A stretch of DNA of 64,000 nucleotides from an uncultured Mailhella sp. GTDB taxonomy: Bacteria; Desulfobacterota; Desulfovibrionia; Desulfovibrionales; Desulfovibrionaceae. The notes below the pieces were generated by a model. It saw nothing but the letters and a program-made list of their open reading frames with translations. It ran no database searches and was not told the DNA's origin. The stretch spans positions 124,001-188,000 of the forward strand of contig NZ_OZ007001.1 of assembly GCF_963931295.1 (NCBI RefSeq), read 5' to 3'. The translations under genes and the position numbers were made by a program. This document shows, piece by piece, positions 16,794-25,522 of the stretch (the stretch's first letter is position 1; each line of letters begins with the position of its first letter).

Positions 16794-18887
16794 ATGCCTC
16801 AAAAACACATTCAGACCACTCCGGCCGGAGACAAGTACAAGGAAGATCTGGCCCACGCCGAGCACGGCATGCGCGGCGACACCATGGGCATTACGGCGAA
16901 GATCACCTTCGTCATCGCCCTTTGCTGGTCGCTCTTCCAGATGGCCAGCGCGAGCTTTCTGCTCATCGACTCCATCTTTGTGAAGGCCATTCATCTGGCC
17001 TTTGCCATCACCCTCGTTTACTTCAACATTCCCATGCTCAAGCCCTCGTCCTCCTCGCGATGGGACCTGCGCATTCTGCTGGCCATGAACAGAGTGACCG
17101 TCATGGACTACATTCTCGGCATCATGGCTGCCGTGGCCGCGCTCTACATCTTTCTGGATTACGCCGGACTCTCCTCCCGTCCCGGCGCGCCCAACGCCCG
17201 CGACATCCTCATGGGCATTCTGCTCGTGGTTCTGCTGCTCGAAGCCACCCGCCGCGTGCTCGGTCCGGCGCTGCCCATCATCTGCACAGTTTTCATTCTG
17301 TACGTGTTCACCGGGCCCTACCTGCCCGATTTTCTGGCCTTCAAGGGCGCGTCGCTCTCCCGATTCATCTCGCAGATAACCATGGACACGCAGGGCGTGT
17401 ACGGCATTCCGCTTCAGGTTTCCGCCACCGTGGTCTTCCTGTTCGTGCTCTTCGGCACCATGCTCGACCGCGCAGGCGGCGGCACCTTCTTCACGCAGCT
17501 CGCCATCAGCGGTCTCGGCAGATACCGCGGCGGCGCGGCCAAGGCCGCCGTGTTCAGTTCCGCCCTCTCCGGCATGGTGTCCGGCTCCAGCATCGCCAAC
17601 GTGGTCACCACCGGCACCTTCACCATTCCGCTCATGAAGCGCGTGGGCTATCCCGCCGTGAAGGCCGCCGCCATCGAAGTAGCGTCGTCGGTCAACGGTC
17701 AGCTTGCGCCGCCCGTCATGGGCGCGGCCGCCTTCATCATTGCCGAATACGTGAACGTGCCCTATATCGAAGTGGCCAAGGCGGCCGCCATTCCGGCCTT
17801 CGCCTCCTACGCCGCCCTGCTCTGGATCACCCATGTGGAAGCCTGCAAGCTCGGTCTGCGCGGGCTCTCCAAAGACGAGCTGCCCCGCACCTGGGAGGTG
17901 CTGCGCGGCGGACTGCATTTTCTCTTTCCTCTGGCCATGCTGCTCTATGAGCTCATCGCCCTGCAGCATTCCGCCGAGCTTTCCGTGTTCCGCGCCATTC
18001 TCGTGCTCGCGGTCATCATGATCTTTCAGCCCGTGTGCGTCGCCGTGGTGCGCAAGACCTCCAAGTGGCAGGCCTTCAAGGAAGGCCTCAAGCTGACCGT
18101 CTCCTCCATGGCCGCCGGAGCCAACAACATGGCCGGCGTGGCACTGGCCACGGCTTCGGCAGGCATCATCGTGGGATGCGTCTCTCTCGGTCTCGGCCAG
18201 CAGATCACCTCGTTTGTGGAAGTGCTTTCCATGGGCAACATCTTCCTGCTGCTCATCATCACCGCCGCCGCAAGCCTGCTGCTCGGCATGGGTCTTCCCA
18301 CCACCGCAAACTACATCATCATGGCCTCGCTCACCGCTCCCGTGCTCGTGGAACTGGCTTCCGGCTTCAGCATTCACGGCGTGCAGCTCGCCGTGCCCCT
18401 CATGGCCGCGCATCTGTACTGCTTCTATTTCGGCATTCTCGCCGACGACACGCCCCCCGTCGGCCTTGCCGCCTACGCCGGAGCCGCCATTGCGAACGCC
18501 TCCCCCATCGCCGTGGGCATTCAGGGCTTCTTCTACGACATACGCACAGCCCTGCTGCCGCTGGTGTTCATCTTCAACCACGACATCATCCTCTGGAACA
18601 TCAACAGCCTGCCCGAAGCCGTCATGATCTTCTGCATGACCTCGCTCGGCATGGTCTGCTTCTCCTCCATGATTCAGGGATGGTTCATCACGAAGACCAG
18701 CCTGCTCGACCGGCTGCTTCTTCTCGGCGCTTCGGTGGTTCTCATGTATCCCGCCCTGCTCACCGGCTTCTTCCTGCCTCAGGAACAGCGGCATTTCGGC
18801 TATCTGGCGGGCCTTGCCCTCATGACTCTCGCGTATCTGCGGCAGAAGGCGGGCGCACGCACGGCGTCCGGGGAGGCAGCGGCATGA
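16794..18887 (+). CDS. TRAP transporter fused permease (4TM/12TM, DctQM fusion)
   Basis: 697 residues with many hydrophobic segments. The small-subunit-like part comes first, followed by the large DctM-like part with GTMLDRAGGGTFFTQLA, SGSSIANVVTTGTFTIPLMK and GMGLPTTANYIIMA, all typical of TAXI-associated fused permeases. Sodium-coupled uptake of an organic anion is the family function. It follows the TAXI receptor by 113 bases. Its stop overlaps the start of the next gene (ATGA). Confidence 0.95.
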   Translation: MPQKHIQTTPAGDKYKEDLAHAEHGMRGDTMGITAKITFVIALCWSLFQMASASFLLIDSIFVKAIHLAFAITLVYFNIPMLKPSSSSRWDLRILLAMNRVTVMDYILGIMAAVAALYIFLDYAGLSSRPGAPNARDILMGILLVVLLLEATRRVLGPALPIICTVFILYVFTGPYLPDFLAFKGASLSRFISQITMDTQGVYGIPLQVSATVVFLFVLFGTMLDRAGGGTFFTQLAISGLGRYRGGAAKAAVFSSALSGMVSGSSIANVVTTGTFTIPLMKRVGYPAVKAAAIEVASSVNGQLAPPVMGAAAFIIAEYVNVPYIEVAKAAAIPAFASYAALLWITHVEACKLGLRGLSKDELPRTWEVLRGGLHFLFPLAMLLYELIALQHSAELSVFRAILVLAVIMIFQPVCVAVVRKTSKWQAFKEGLKLTVSSMAAGANNMAGVALATASAGIIVGCVSLGLGQQITSFVEVLSMGNIFLLLIITAAASLLLGMGLPTTANYIIMASLTAPVLVELASGFSIHGVQLAVPLMAAHLYCFYFGILADDTPPVGLAAYAGAAIANASPIAVGIQGFFYDIRTALLPLVFIFNHDIILWNINSLPEAVMIFCMTSLGMVCFSSMIQGWFITKTSLLDRLLLLGASVVLMYPALLTGFFLPQEQRHFGYLAGLALMTLAYLRQKAGARTASGEAAA

Positions 18888-19375
18888 AAAGAAGAACCGG
18901 CATCATCGCCAAGCGCTCCCTGCGCCCCAGAGCGATGAAAAAAATCGTTGACGGCAACGTGCAGCAGGAACTGCAGTGCGCACACTGCAAGACCATATTC
19001 CCCGACTACCTCGGCCGCTGCCCCGAATGCGGCAGCGACGAATGGACCGCCCTCGTGGAAGTGAACCCCTACGCCCGCGTGCCCATGGAAAGCATCATCA
19101 AAGGCTGCGCGCATCTGCTCTGGATGCTCGGCATTCTGGGCTTCTTCGTCTTCGTGTGGCAGATGGACGATCCCGATCCGGACGTGTGTCTGCTGTACCT
19201 GTACGGCGGCGTGGCCACGCTGGTGGTGTGCATACTCGTTTCCGCCGCGTTCTTCAGCCTGAGCGAGCTCATGCGCCGAACGCTGCGCATCCAGCGACGC
19301 CTCAAGGTCTTCCACGAACACTACAACGAAACCCACCCCGTCAAGCACATCTGGAAAACACACATCAACAGCTAA
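18884..19375 (+). CDS. Zinc-ribbon membrane protein of unknown function
   Basis: 163 residues. The ATG overlaps the permease stop (ATGA), so translation is coupled; GGGAGG lies 8 bases upstream. The N-terminus is basic. CAHC and CPEC (about residues 31-48) form a rubredoxin-type zinc ribbon. Two membrane helices follow (about 73-88 and 100-122), then a basic tail rich in Arg and His. No enzyme motif is seen. Its position suggests a role linked to the TRAP transporter, for example assembly or regulation, but it could be a generic membrane zinc-ribbon protein. I do not recognise a named family. Confidence 0.8.
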   Translation: MKRRTGIIAKRSLRPRAMKKIVDGNVQQELQCAHCKTIFPDYLGRCPECGSDEWTALVEVNPYARVPMESIIKGCAHLLWMLGILGFFVFVWQMDDPDPDVCLLYLYGGVATLVVCILVSAAFFSLSELMRRTLRIQRRLKVFHEHYNETHPVKHIWKTHINS

Positions 19376-19401
19376 ACATCCCCGACAGATGAATCTCCCT
19401 C

Positions 19402-19443
19402 ACTCCCGTCCCGCGGCCAAAGCTCCGGGGCGGGAGTTTTTTC
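19402..19443 (+). terminator. Intrinsic terminator of the first TRAP operon
   Basis: ACTCCCGTCCCG pairs with CGGGGCGGGAGT (19402-19436), followed by six T. It starts 27 bases after the zinc-ribbon gene. Confidence 0.9.
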
Positions 19444-20002
19444 ATGCGCCCCGCAGGCTTTTCCTGCCGCCGGACCCGCCCAGTCTGCACGGGCCGCACC
19501 TGCCGACTTCCCCGGTCGCCGAGGACCCGCAGGCTGCACGGACTGCCCATGTCTCCGAGTACATCCCCTTCCGATGGTCACGCAGGCCGCACCGTCTGCG
19601 CAGGCCGAATGTCTTCACAGACCGGAAGTCCGCGCCAGGCCGAGCCCTTCCGCGCGCCTAATTCCCAAAGCTTCCGCCCGAAAAGCGCCTTGAACGCCGT
19701 CCGGATGTCTTTCCGTGCAGTCTCTTCTTCCCCCGCCCAGAACATCGCCGCCGGACTTCCGCCGATGCCTCCCCCCCTGTCGCGCTCCGACCGCACAAAT
19801 TCGTGGCGCGAGGCTTCATGCGTTTTTGCGCGCCAAATGCCCGCAGGCCCGGCAACAAGGCAGACGGACGACTCGGCAAACAAACGGATCGGCGTAACTC
19901 TCCCCGCGCAGGATTCTCCGCTGCCGGACGCCTTGCTTCTCCCCCGCACAAGCGTGAAAGCCCGGGAACGCGCCTGCCTTGCGCCCCCCCCTCATGAACG
20001 AC
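19444..20002. other. Non-coding spacer between convergent genes
   Basis: About 560 b, C-rich on the plus strand, with no ribosome site or recognisable protein in any frame. Nothing else seen. Confidence 0.45.
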
Positions 20003-20032
20003 GAAGGGCGACGGATGACTCCGTCGCCCTTC
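20003..20032. terminator. Perfect 13-bp stem-loop, possible terminator for the minus-strand operon
   Basis: GAAGGGCGACGGA (20003-20015) pairs exactly with TCCGTCGCCCTTC (20020-20032) around a 4-base loop. It lies 32 bases beyond the stop of the downstream paralogue. No T-run follows on either strand, so it may protect a 3' end rather than terminate. Confidence 0.55.
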
Positions 20033-20064
20033 TGCGCCGCGCGGCAGGCCCGCCAGCGTCGGAC

Positions 20065-21747
20065 TTACTGTTTCGGCAGATAATCCCTCAGCGCCTTGTT
20101 CCCCGGCTCCGCACTGAAGCTCAGCGGCAGCTCATCGGGGTTCAGGGAAGCCAGCGTCAGCGCCTCCATGAAATTCATGGGCTGCGCCGGAGCAATGACC
20201 ATGCGCATCACGCCGGGCTTTTCAAACATGACAAGCAGCGCCTCGCCGAGCTCGCGCACGGGCCGTTCCTTTTCCTTCGCCATCTTTCCGAGCAGCATCG
20301 AAAGCTCGGCAAGTTCGCGCTCCGCCGTCGAATCGCCCCACCGGGCCGCAATTTCCACGCTCATGGGCAGCAGGCCGGAATCCCGATACGTCACGTTCAC
20401 GTTCTTCAGCCTCATGCTGGTCATGAACTCGTTGAGCCCGGCCCTGTCATCGGACGTGATCGCGTTCACCAGCCCGCGAAGATCGCCCTGCAGCGCCATG
20501 TCGCCTTCCAGGGAGCCGAGGCCCTCCACCTCGTACCGAACCTTGCCGGAACACGCTTCCCGGCTCACCAGGCTGTCGCTCGACGCGTTCAGCGTGAGGC
20601 CGTCCGGAGCATAGCGGGAAATGATGTCGGCCTCCTCCATCGTTTTCGGGAACGTCATCTTCAGGCCGGAAAGATCCGTGACATAACGGCTCGCGCCCGG
20701 CTCCGTCATGGACAGTCGATAGTCGAAGCTCTTCATGGTCACGGAAAAGACCGCAGGCTCTGCGCCTTTCTCTTCGGGCGCATCCTGAACGCTCGGGGAG
20801 CCGCCTTCAAAGACCGCAGGCGCTTCTTCCGGCGTATCCTGGAAGTTCAGGGAGCCGCCTTCCATGAAAATGCGGCCGACGGGCATGTGATCCTGATAGG
20901 CCTCTCCTATGATGCGATCCATCTCCGTAAAGATCTGCTCGCCGACATCGCCGAACAGATCGTCCTCGCTGACGGCGTCAATTTTTTTGCTCACCTTGAG
21001 AAATTCCGCCACCAGCTCCGGCTCGGGCATGCGGATGTCCCGGATTTCCAGCGTGTCCAGTGAGCCGGAAACATCCTTGCCAAAGCCGCGCAGTCCGAAA
21101 AATCCCAGGCTGACGGGAGAAGTCTTTTCCCCTGCTTCGGGCGCGCGCAGGCCTTCCACAAGGGCGATTCTCTCCACGCTGAGACTGACGGGCGACATCG
21201 TTTTCTCGGAAAGTTTTATGGACACGTTGGAAGCTTCCATGCCGTCGATACGGCAGCGGTACAGTTCCTCAAAGAACGGCGCCTCTCCCTTGTGCTCCCT
21301 GTGCAGGCTCAGAAGCGTACCGAGCCGCTGATACCAGCCCATAAGACGCACTCTGTCCGCCTTCTGCTCCACGGTAGTCTCTCCCAGAGTCACCGTGTCG
21401 TCGATGCCCGCGGCGGCAATGGACTCGGCAACCACAGGAAGCGAATCGGGATTGTAGGCCGCGTCTGACTTCGTAAAGACGTACTTGCGGTTGAAGCCCT
21501 TCACTTCCACGCTGTCGATGGAGCCTTTGCGCGCGAAGCCTTCGTCGGAGAGCTCGTAGGTGACGCCCTTCAGCGTAAGCGTGTTGCCGAGCAGCGAATA
21601 TTTGATCTCGCGAGCCTCGGCGGGAACCACGGCGAGCGCCTCGGCCACGGCCTTTTCCGTCTGCGTTTCCACGGCGCGCACGCCGAACCATCCGGCAATG
21701 CCCGCGCACACCACGATGACGCCGCCGATCACATATTTCTTATTCAT
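20065..21747 (-). CDS. Membrane-anchored protein of unknown function, paralogue B
   Basis: 560 residues. It begins MNKKYVIGGVIVVCAGIAGW, a single N-terminal membrane anchor with the rest probably periplasmic. The body has many beta-prone, alternating segments (for example LKGVTYEL, VEVKGF, LEGDMALQGDL), reminiscent of YdgA/DUF945 or AsmA-like proteins, but I cannot assign it. It is close in sequence and length to the gene just upstream (21740-23377), and their coding regions overlap by 8 bases, with GAGGG before the ATG. A 21-residue unit (EGGSxxxQDxPEE...PAVF) is duplicated in frame near residues 293-333. Confidence 0.75.
   Translation of the reverse strand: MNKKYVIGGVIVVCAGIAGWFGVRAVETQTEKAVAEALAVVPAEAREIKYSLLGNTLTLKGVTYELSDEGFARKGSIDSVEVKGFNRKYVFTKSDAAYNPDSLPVVAESIAAAGIDDTVTLGETTVEQKADRVRLMGWYQRLGTLLSLHREHKGEAPFFEELYRCRIDGMEASNVSIKLSEKTMSPVSLSVERIALVEGLRAPEAGEKTSPVSLGFFGLRGFGKDVSGSLDTLEIRDIRMPEPELVAEFLKVSKKIDAVSEDDLFGDVGEQIFTEMDRIIGEAYQDHMPVGRIFMEGGSLNFQDTPEEAPAVFEGGSPSVQDAPEEKGAEPAVFSVTMKSFDYRLSMTEPGASRYVTDLSGLKMTFPKTMEEADIISRYAPDGLTLNASSDSLVSREACSGKVRYEVEGLGSLEGDMALQGDLRGLVNAITSDDRAGLNEFMTSMRLKNVNVTYRDSGLLPMSVEIAARWGDSTAERELAELSMLLGKMAKEKERPVRELGEALLVMFEKPGVMRMVIAPAQPMNFMEALTLASLNPDELPLSFSAEPGNKALRDYLPKQ
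20746..20868 (-). repeat. 63-base in-frame tandem duplication inside paralogue B
   Basis: AAAGACCGCAGGC occurs at 20746 and again exactly 63 bases later at 20809, each followed after a variable part by GGGAGCCGCCTT. The repeat encodes two copies of a 21-residue acidic, Pro-rich unit. The neighbouring paralogue has no such insertion. Confidence 0.75.
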
Positions 21748-23377
21748 GGTCTTTCCCTCGCAGATAATCCGTCAGCGCCCTGTCGCCCGGCTTCGAGCTG
21801 AAGGAGACGGGAAGCGCGTCGGGATTGGCGGAGGCAAGGGCAAACGCCTCCGCAGCGTTCATGGGCTTTTCCGGAGCAATGGTCATGGAAAATTCGCCGG
21901 GTCGGGAAAGCTGCTCCGCCAGCGCGCGGCAGAGTTCCCGCACGGGTCTTTCGGGAGTTTCCCCGAACATCTTCAGCATGCCGACGGAGGTTGCCAGCAG
22001 CTTTTCCGGCGTGCTGAACTTCCACGCGGACACAAATTCCACGCCCATGGGCACCAGTCCGGAATCCTTATAAACAAGATGCATGCTCCGCATGCGCAGA
22101 TTCTGCATGAGCGCGTCCAGCTCTTCCGGCGACTCCTCATCGCTGAGAAGCGCCTGTTCAAGAGTCCTCATGTCGCCGGTCAGGGAGATGTCGCCGTCCA
22201 GCGTTCCGAGGCCTTCCAGCTCGTAGTGCGACCTGGCCGAGAACTCCGTGTCGCTCGTCAGACTCTCGCCGTCCGCGTTCAGCACCAGCCCGTCGGGCGC
22301 GTAGCGGGAAATCACTTTGGCTCCCGGCAGCGTGTACGGAACATTGATCTTCAGACCGGAAAGCTTCGTCGTGTTCCTGAGCGCGCCCTTGTCTGCCCAG
22401 GACAGGGCATAGTCCAGGCTCTTCAGGCCGACGGAAAGCACGGCGACCTTGCCGCCCGAATTCGGCGGATATTCGTTCCGGGCAAACGAAGCGCCCTGCA
22501 GGGCGACGCGCCCCACCGGAATCTTGTTCTCGTAATTCTTCTGCAGAACTGCGAACACCTTGCCGATCGTCTCGTCCCTGAGCGCGCCGAACTGGGCAAC
22601 CTCGGAAGCGGAGTCCCGGTTCAGTCGGGAAATTTCGGCCAGCGCCGAGGGTTCGGGAAGCAGCACGTCCCTCAGTTCCAGACTCTGGAGGCCGCCGAAA
22701 AACTGATGACCGGCAAAGCGGATGCCGGAAATTCTCACGCTCGCGGGCGCCACCTTCTCCTCGCCGCGCGGGGCGCGCAGGCCGTCGGGCAGGGAAACGG
22801 AATCCACGGTCACGTTCACGGGCGCGGCGTCGGGCGCAAGAATGGTAGTCGAGATTCTGCCGACGTCGAAGCCCTCCAGACTGCATCGGAACAGTTCCTC
22901 GAAGAACGATGCCTCTCCGCGATGCTGACTGTGCTGATCGAGCAGCATGCCGAGGCGCTGACGCCAGCCGCGTATCTGCACTTCGTCTATTTTCTGCTCC
23001 ACGCGCGTCTGCGCCACGTGAATGTTGTCGACAATGCCCCTTGCGGTGACGGATTCCGCCACAACGGGAAGCGTGTCGGCATGATAGGCGGGCATGTCGG
23101 GCTTCACGTACACGCACTTGCGGTTGAAGCCCTTCACTTCCACGCTTTCGATGGTGCCCTTGTGCATGATCCTGTCGTCGGGGAGCTCATATTCCACGCC
23201 CTTCAGTGCAAGGGTGTTGCTGAGAAAGGAATACCTGATCTCGGCAGCCTGCGCAGGCACGGCGGAAAGCGCCGCGAACACGGCGTCTTCGGTGTAGCTT
23301 TCGAGAATGCGCAGGCCCATGTAGCCGGAAACGCCGGCCCAGAAGATGAGGCCTCCCACGATGTACTTTTTATTCAT
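21740..23377 (-). CDS. Membrane-anchored protein of unknown function, paralogue A
   Basis: 545 residues, ATG preceded by AGAGGAG. N-terminal anchor MNKKYIVGGLIFWAGVSGYM, then a large domain collinear with paralogue B; by eye about half of the first 170 residues match (for example SVEVKGFNRK, LPVVAES, FFEEL). Both share the C-terminal pattern LPLSF/LPVSFS...GxxALxDYL. No catalytic motif or cysteine pair was found, and the function is unknown. The order in transcription is glutaredoxin, A, B, with 51 bases between glutaredoxin and A, suggesting an envelope-related operon. Confidence 0.75.
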   Translation of the reverse strand: MNKKYIVGGLIFWAGVSGYMGLRILESYTEDAVFAALSAVPAQAAEIRYSFLSNTLALKGVEYELPDDRIMHKGTIESVEVKGFNRKCVYVKPDMPAYHADTLPVVAESVTARGIVDNIHVAQTRVEQKIDEVQIRGWRQRLGMLLDQHSQHRGEASFFEELFRCSLEGFDVGRISTTILAPDAAPVNVTVDSVSLPDGLRAPRGEEKVAPASVRISGIRFAGHQFFGGLQSLELRDVLLPEPSALAEISRLNRDSASEVAQFGALRDETIGKVFAVLQKNYENKIPVGRVALQGASFARNEYPPNSGGKVAVLSVGLKSLDYALSWADKGALRNTTKLSGLKINVPYTLPGAKVISRYAPDGLVLNADGESLTSDTEFSARSHYELEGLGTLDGDISLTGDMRTLEQALLSDEESPEELDALMQNLRMRSMHLVYKDSGLVPMGVEFVSAWKFSTPEKLLATSVGMLKMFGETPERPVRELCRALAEQLSRPGEFSMTIAPEKPMNAAEAFALASANPDALPVSFSSKPGDRALTDYLRGKDHE

Positions 23378-23428
23378 AACGCTCCTCTGACGTTGCTGGA
23401 AATCCGCTCAGGACGCCATAGCCGCTTG

Positions 23429-23872
23429 TCAGTCCGCAAGGCCCAGCAGCGCCTTGACGGCCTCTTCGCGAAAACCTACCACGCTGCGGCCGTCCGGCAC
23501 CACCAGCGTGGGGAACGAGCCGCGGGGATTGTGCGAACGGAGCGTGGTCATGATTTCCTTTCTGGCCGGATCTTCAAAGTCGTCCACATAGATGAGCTTG
23601 TGCTCAATGCCCCGCTGATCGAGAAAATCCTTGAGGCGAACGCAGTGACGGCAGGTATGCAGGGTGTACATCACCGGCATGCCGCAGCTGCACGGATCCA
23701 CGCCGCAGCGGTAATCCTCCTCCTTGCCGCGGGGAACCCCCGTGGCCGACAAGGGGCGAACCTTTTCCGTCGATTTCTTCTTCTCCTTGCCGAAGAAGAC
23801 CAGCAGACAGATGCCTATGAGAACACACGCCACGATGAGGGGCAACGCGCCTGAACCCGAAACAGCTTCCAC
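23429..23872 (-). CDS. Membrane-anchored glutaredoxin-like protein
   Basis: 147 residues from a GTG start at 23872. This start is chosen because AGGAG lies at 23879-23883 with 6-base spacing, while the more distant ATG at 23941 sits at the end of the terminator of the upstream cyclophilin gene. A membrane helix covers about residues 9-28. A glutaredoxin domain follows with CRHC at 74-77 (the CxxC redox pair) and SFPTLVV containing the cis-proline. A cysteine cluster, CGVDPCSCG, precedes it. Topology suggests a reductant at the membrane, possibly facing the cytoplasm. Partner unknown; the two anchored paralogues are downstream. Confidence 0.85.
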   Translation of the reverse strand: MEAVSGSGALPLIVACVLIGICLLVFFGKEKKKSTEKVRPLSATGVPRGKEEDYRCGVDPCSCGMPVMYTLHTCRHCVRLKDFLDQRGIEHKLIYVDDFEDPARKEIMTTLRSHNPRGSFPTLVVPDGRSVVGFREEAVKALLGLAD

Positions 23873-23938
23873 GTAACGCTCCTGAACTCGACCCGCGGCC
23901 GCGGACCGGCTGACCGCACCTTCCGGGGCGGCAACATA

Positions 23939-23964
23939 CAAAAAAAGCCGGCGCGAAACCGGCT
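23939..23964 (-). terminator. Intrinsic terminator of the cyclophilin gene
   Basis: On the minus strand AGCCGG pairs with CCGGCT (23959-23964 and 23946-23951), followed by seven T. It begins 15 bases after the cyclophilin stop and separates it from the glutaredoxin operon. Confidence 0.85.
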
Positions 23965-23979
23965 CTCCGCAATGGGCGG

Positions 23980-24486
23980 CTATTCAAAACGACTGACGCG
24001 GGTGATGACGACCATGTCCAGAGGCACGGCCTCGTGCTCGCCCTGCGGCTTCACCTTGAGCTTGGCAATCTTGTCCACGACGTCCATGCCGTCTTCCACG
24101 CGACCGAACACGCAGTAGCCGAATCCTTCGGGAGTGTCGTCCCTGTGATCGAGCTCCTCGTTGTCCACCACGTTGATGAAGAACTGCGCCGTGGCGGAAT
24201 GCGGTTCCGAAGTGCGGGCCATGGCCAGCGTGCCGCGCTTGTTGGAAAGGCCGTTGCCCGCTTCGTTGACCACGGGTTCGTGGGTGGGCTTTTCGTCCAT
24301 GCGCACGCCGAGTCCGCCGCCCTGAATCATGAAATCCTTGATGACGCGGTGGAAAATGGTGTTGTTGTAGAACTCTTCGTCCACATAGCGCAGAAAGTTC
24401 GCCACGGTGGCGGGAGCCTTGTCTTCAAAAAGTTCCAGCAGAATGTCGCCGGAGGAAGTTTCCATAAGAACAAGAGGATTGCTCAT
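23980..24486 (-). CDS. Peptidyl-prolyl cis-trans isomerase, cyclophilin type
   Basis: 168 residues. The ATG at 24486 is used because GGAG precedes it by about 6 bases and the family alignment begins with [13 protein letters not shown]; two upstream in-frame ATGs are not needed. [14 protein letters not shown] and the later [10 protein letters not shown] carry the active-site residues of cyclophilins. No signal peptide, so it is a cytoplasmic PpiB-like foldase. Last gene of a minus-strand group after the YigZ-like and asparaginase genes, 67 bases behind asparaginase. Confidence 0.95.
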   Translation of the reverse strand: MSNPLVLMETSSGDILLELFEDKAPATVANFLRYVDEEFYNNTIFHRVIKDFMIQGGGLGVRMDEKPTHEPVVNEAGNGLSNKRGTLAMARTSEPHSATAQFFINVVDNEELDHRDDTPEGFGYCVFGRVEDGMDVVDKIAKLKVKPQGEHEAVPLDMVVITRVSRFE

Positions 24487-24553
24487 TGTCGTCTCCATAG
24501 AGGTAATTTTTTCTTTTGTGACGCAAAAAAGGGGAAAAGGCAAGGCAAACGGC

Positions 24554-25522
24554 CTAGAGGGGGCTTTCCATGAAGGCGCGCACCTCCTGCGCGCTGCCGC
24601 AGTGGCGCAGCGCCTGCATGAGCCGCACGGTCAGGGTTTCCACGGTCTTGTCGCCTCCGGAAATCGCTCCGAGCCTCGCCGCCAGCACTCCGATGGGATA
24701 CCGGGAAAGATCCACGCCGTCGAACACGCACTGCGAGGCGCACACGATGACCACGCCCCTTTCCACGGCGCGGCGTATGGCAGGCAGAAAGCTGCCCCGG
24801 CGATCGTTGGGCACGCCGCCCGCGCCGAAACCCTCGATGATGACGCCCCGATAGCCCGCGTCCACAAGCATGTCCAGAAGTCCGGGAGACGTGCCCGGCA
24901 CGAGCTTGAGCACGCAGACCATGCGCTCAAGGCCGAGCACAAGCTCCAGGGGCTCCCGCGGCAGGGGGCGGCGCTCCTTCCACTGCACGCCCTGCGGCGT
25001 AATGCGCGCAAGCGGCGCGTTCACGCTGGCGTAGGCCGCAAAGCTCTCGGTGTGCATCTTCTTTGCCCTTCCGCCGTCGATGACCGCGCCGTGAAACACC
25101 ACGAACACGCCGGGCTCGCCCTCGCAGGCCACGAAAAAGGCGTCCTTCAGATTGCGCGGGCCGTCGGAACCTTCCGCCTCCAGCGGAAGCTGCGCCCCCG
25201 TGATGATGACGGGCTTCGACAAATGCCTCAGCATCTGATGCAGCGCCGCCGCCGTGTAGGCCAGCGTGTCCGTGCCGTGCGTGATGACGAAACCGTCGTA
25301 CTTGTCGTAGTTGTCGGCCACGGCGCGGGCCATGGTTTCCCAGTCTTCGGGCTGGAGGTTGCTGCTGTCGAGATTCATGAGCTCGCGCACGTCCGCCCGG
25401 CAGGGCAGATCCCTGCCGAGATGTCGCAGCATGGCTTCGCCGGAAAGACGCGGCACCAGCCCGTCTTCCGAAGGCTCACAGGCTATGGTGCCGCCCGTGG
25501 CCAGCATGAGAATGTTCTTCAT
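24554..25522 (-). CDS. ansA: L-asparaginase
   Basis: 322 residues. TGGTIA near the N-terminus (residues 9-14) holds the nucleophilic Thr, and HGTDTL (about 81-86) the second Thr-Asp pair of the asparaginase/glutaminase family. There is no signal peptide and the length is normal, pointing to a cytoplasmic type I enzyme converting asparagine to aspartate and ammonia. The aspartate could feed NadB and ArgG, also encoded in the window (inference). Its ATG overlaps the stop of the YigZ-like gene by 4 bases, so they are coupled. Confidence 0.93.
   Translation of the reverse strand: MKNILMLATGGTIACEPSEDGLVPRLSGEAMLRHLGRDLPCRADVRELMNLDSSNLQPEDWETMARAVADNYDKYDGFVITHGTDTLAYTAAALHQMLRHLSKPVIITGAQLPLEAEGSDGPRNLKDAFFVACEGEPGVFVVFHGAVIDGGRAKKMHTESFAAYASVNAPLARITPQGVQWKERRPLPREPLELVLGLERMVCVLKLVPGTSPGLLDMLVDAGYRGVIIEGFGAGGVPNDRRGSFLPAIRRAVERGVVIVCASQCVFDGVDLSRYPIGVLAARLGAISGGDKTVETLTVRLMQALRHCGSAQEVRAFMESPL

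Noticed and set aside
16422..18794. A 790-codon minus-strand frame rich in Gly and His
   Set aside because: Antisense to the TRAP receptor and permease, whose motifs are unmistakable.
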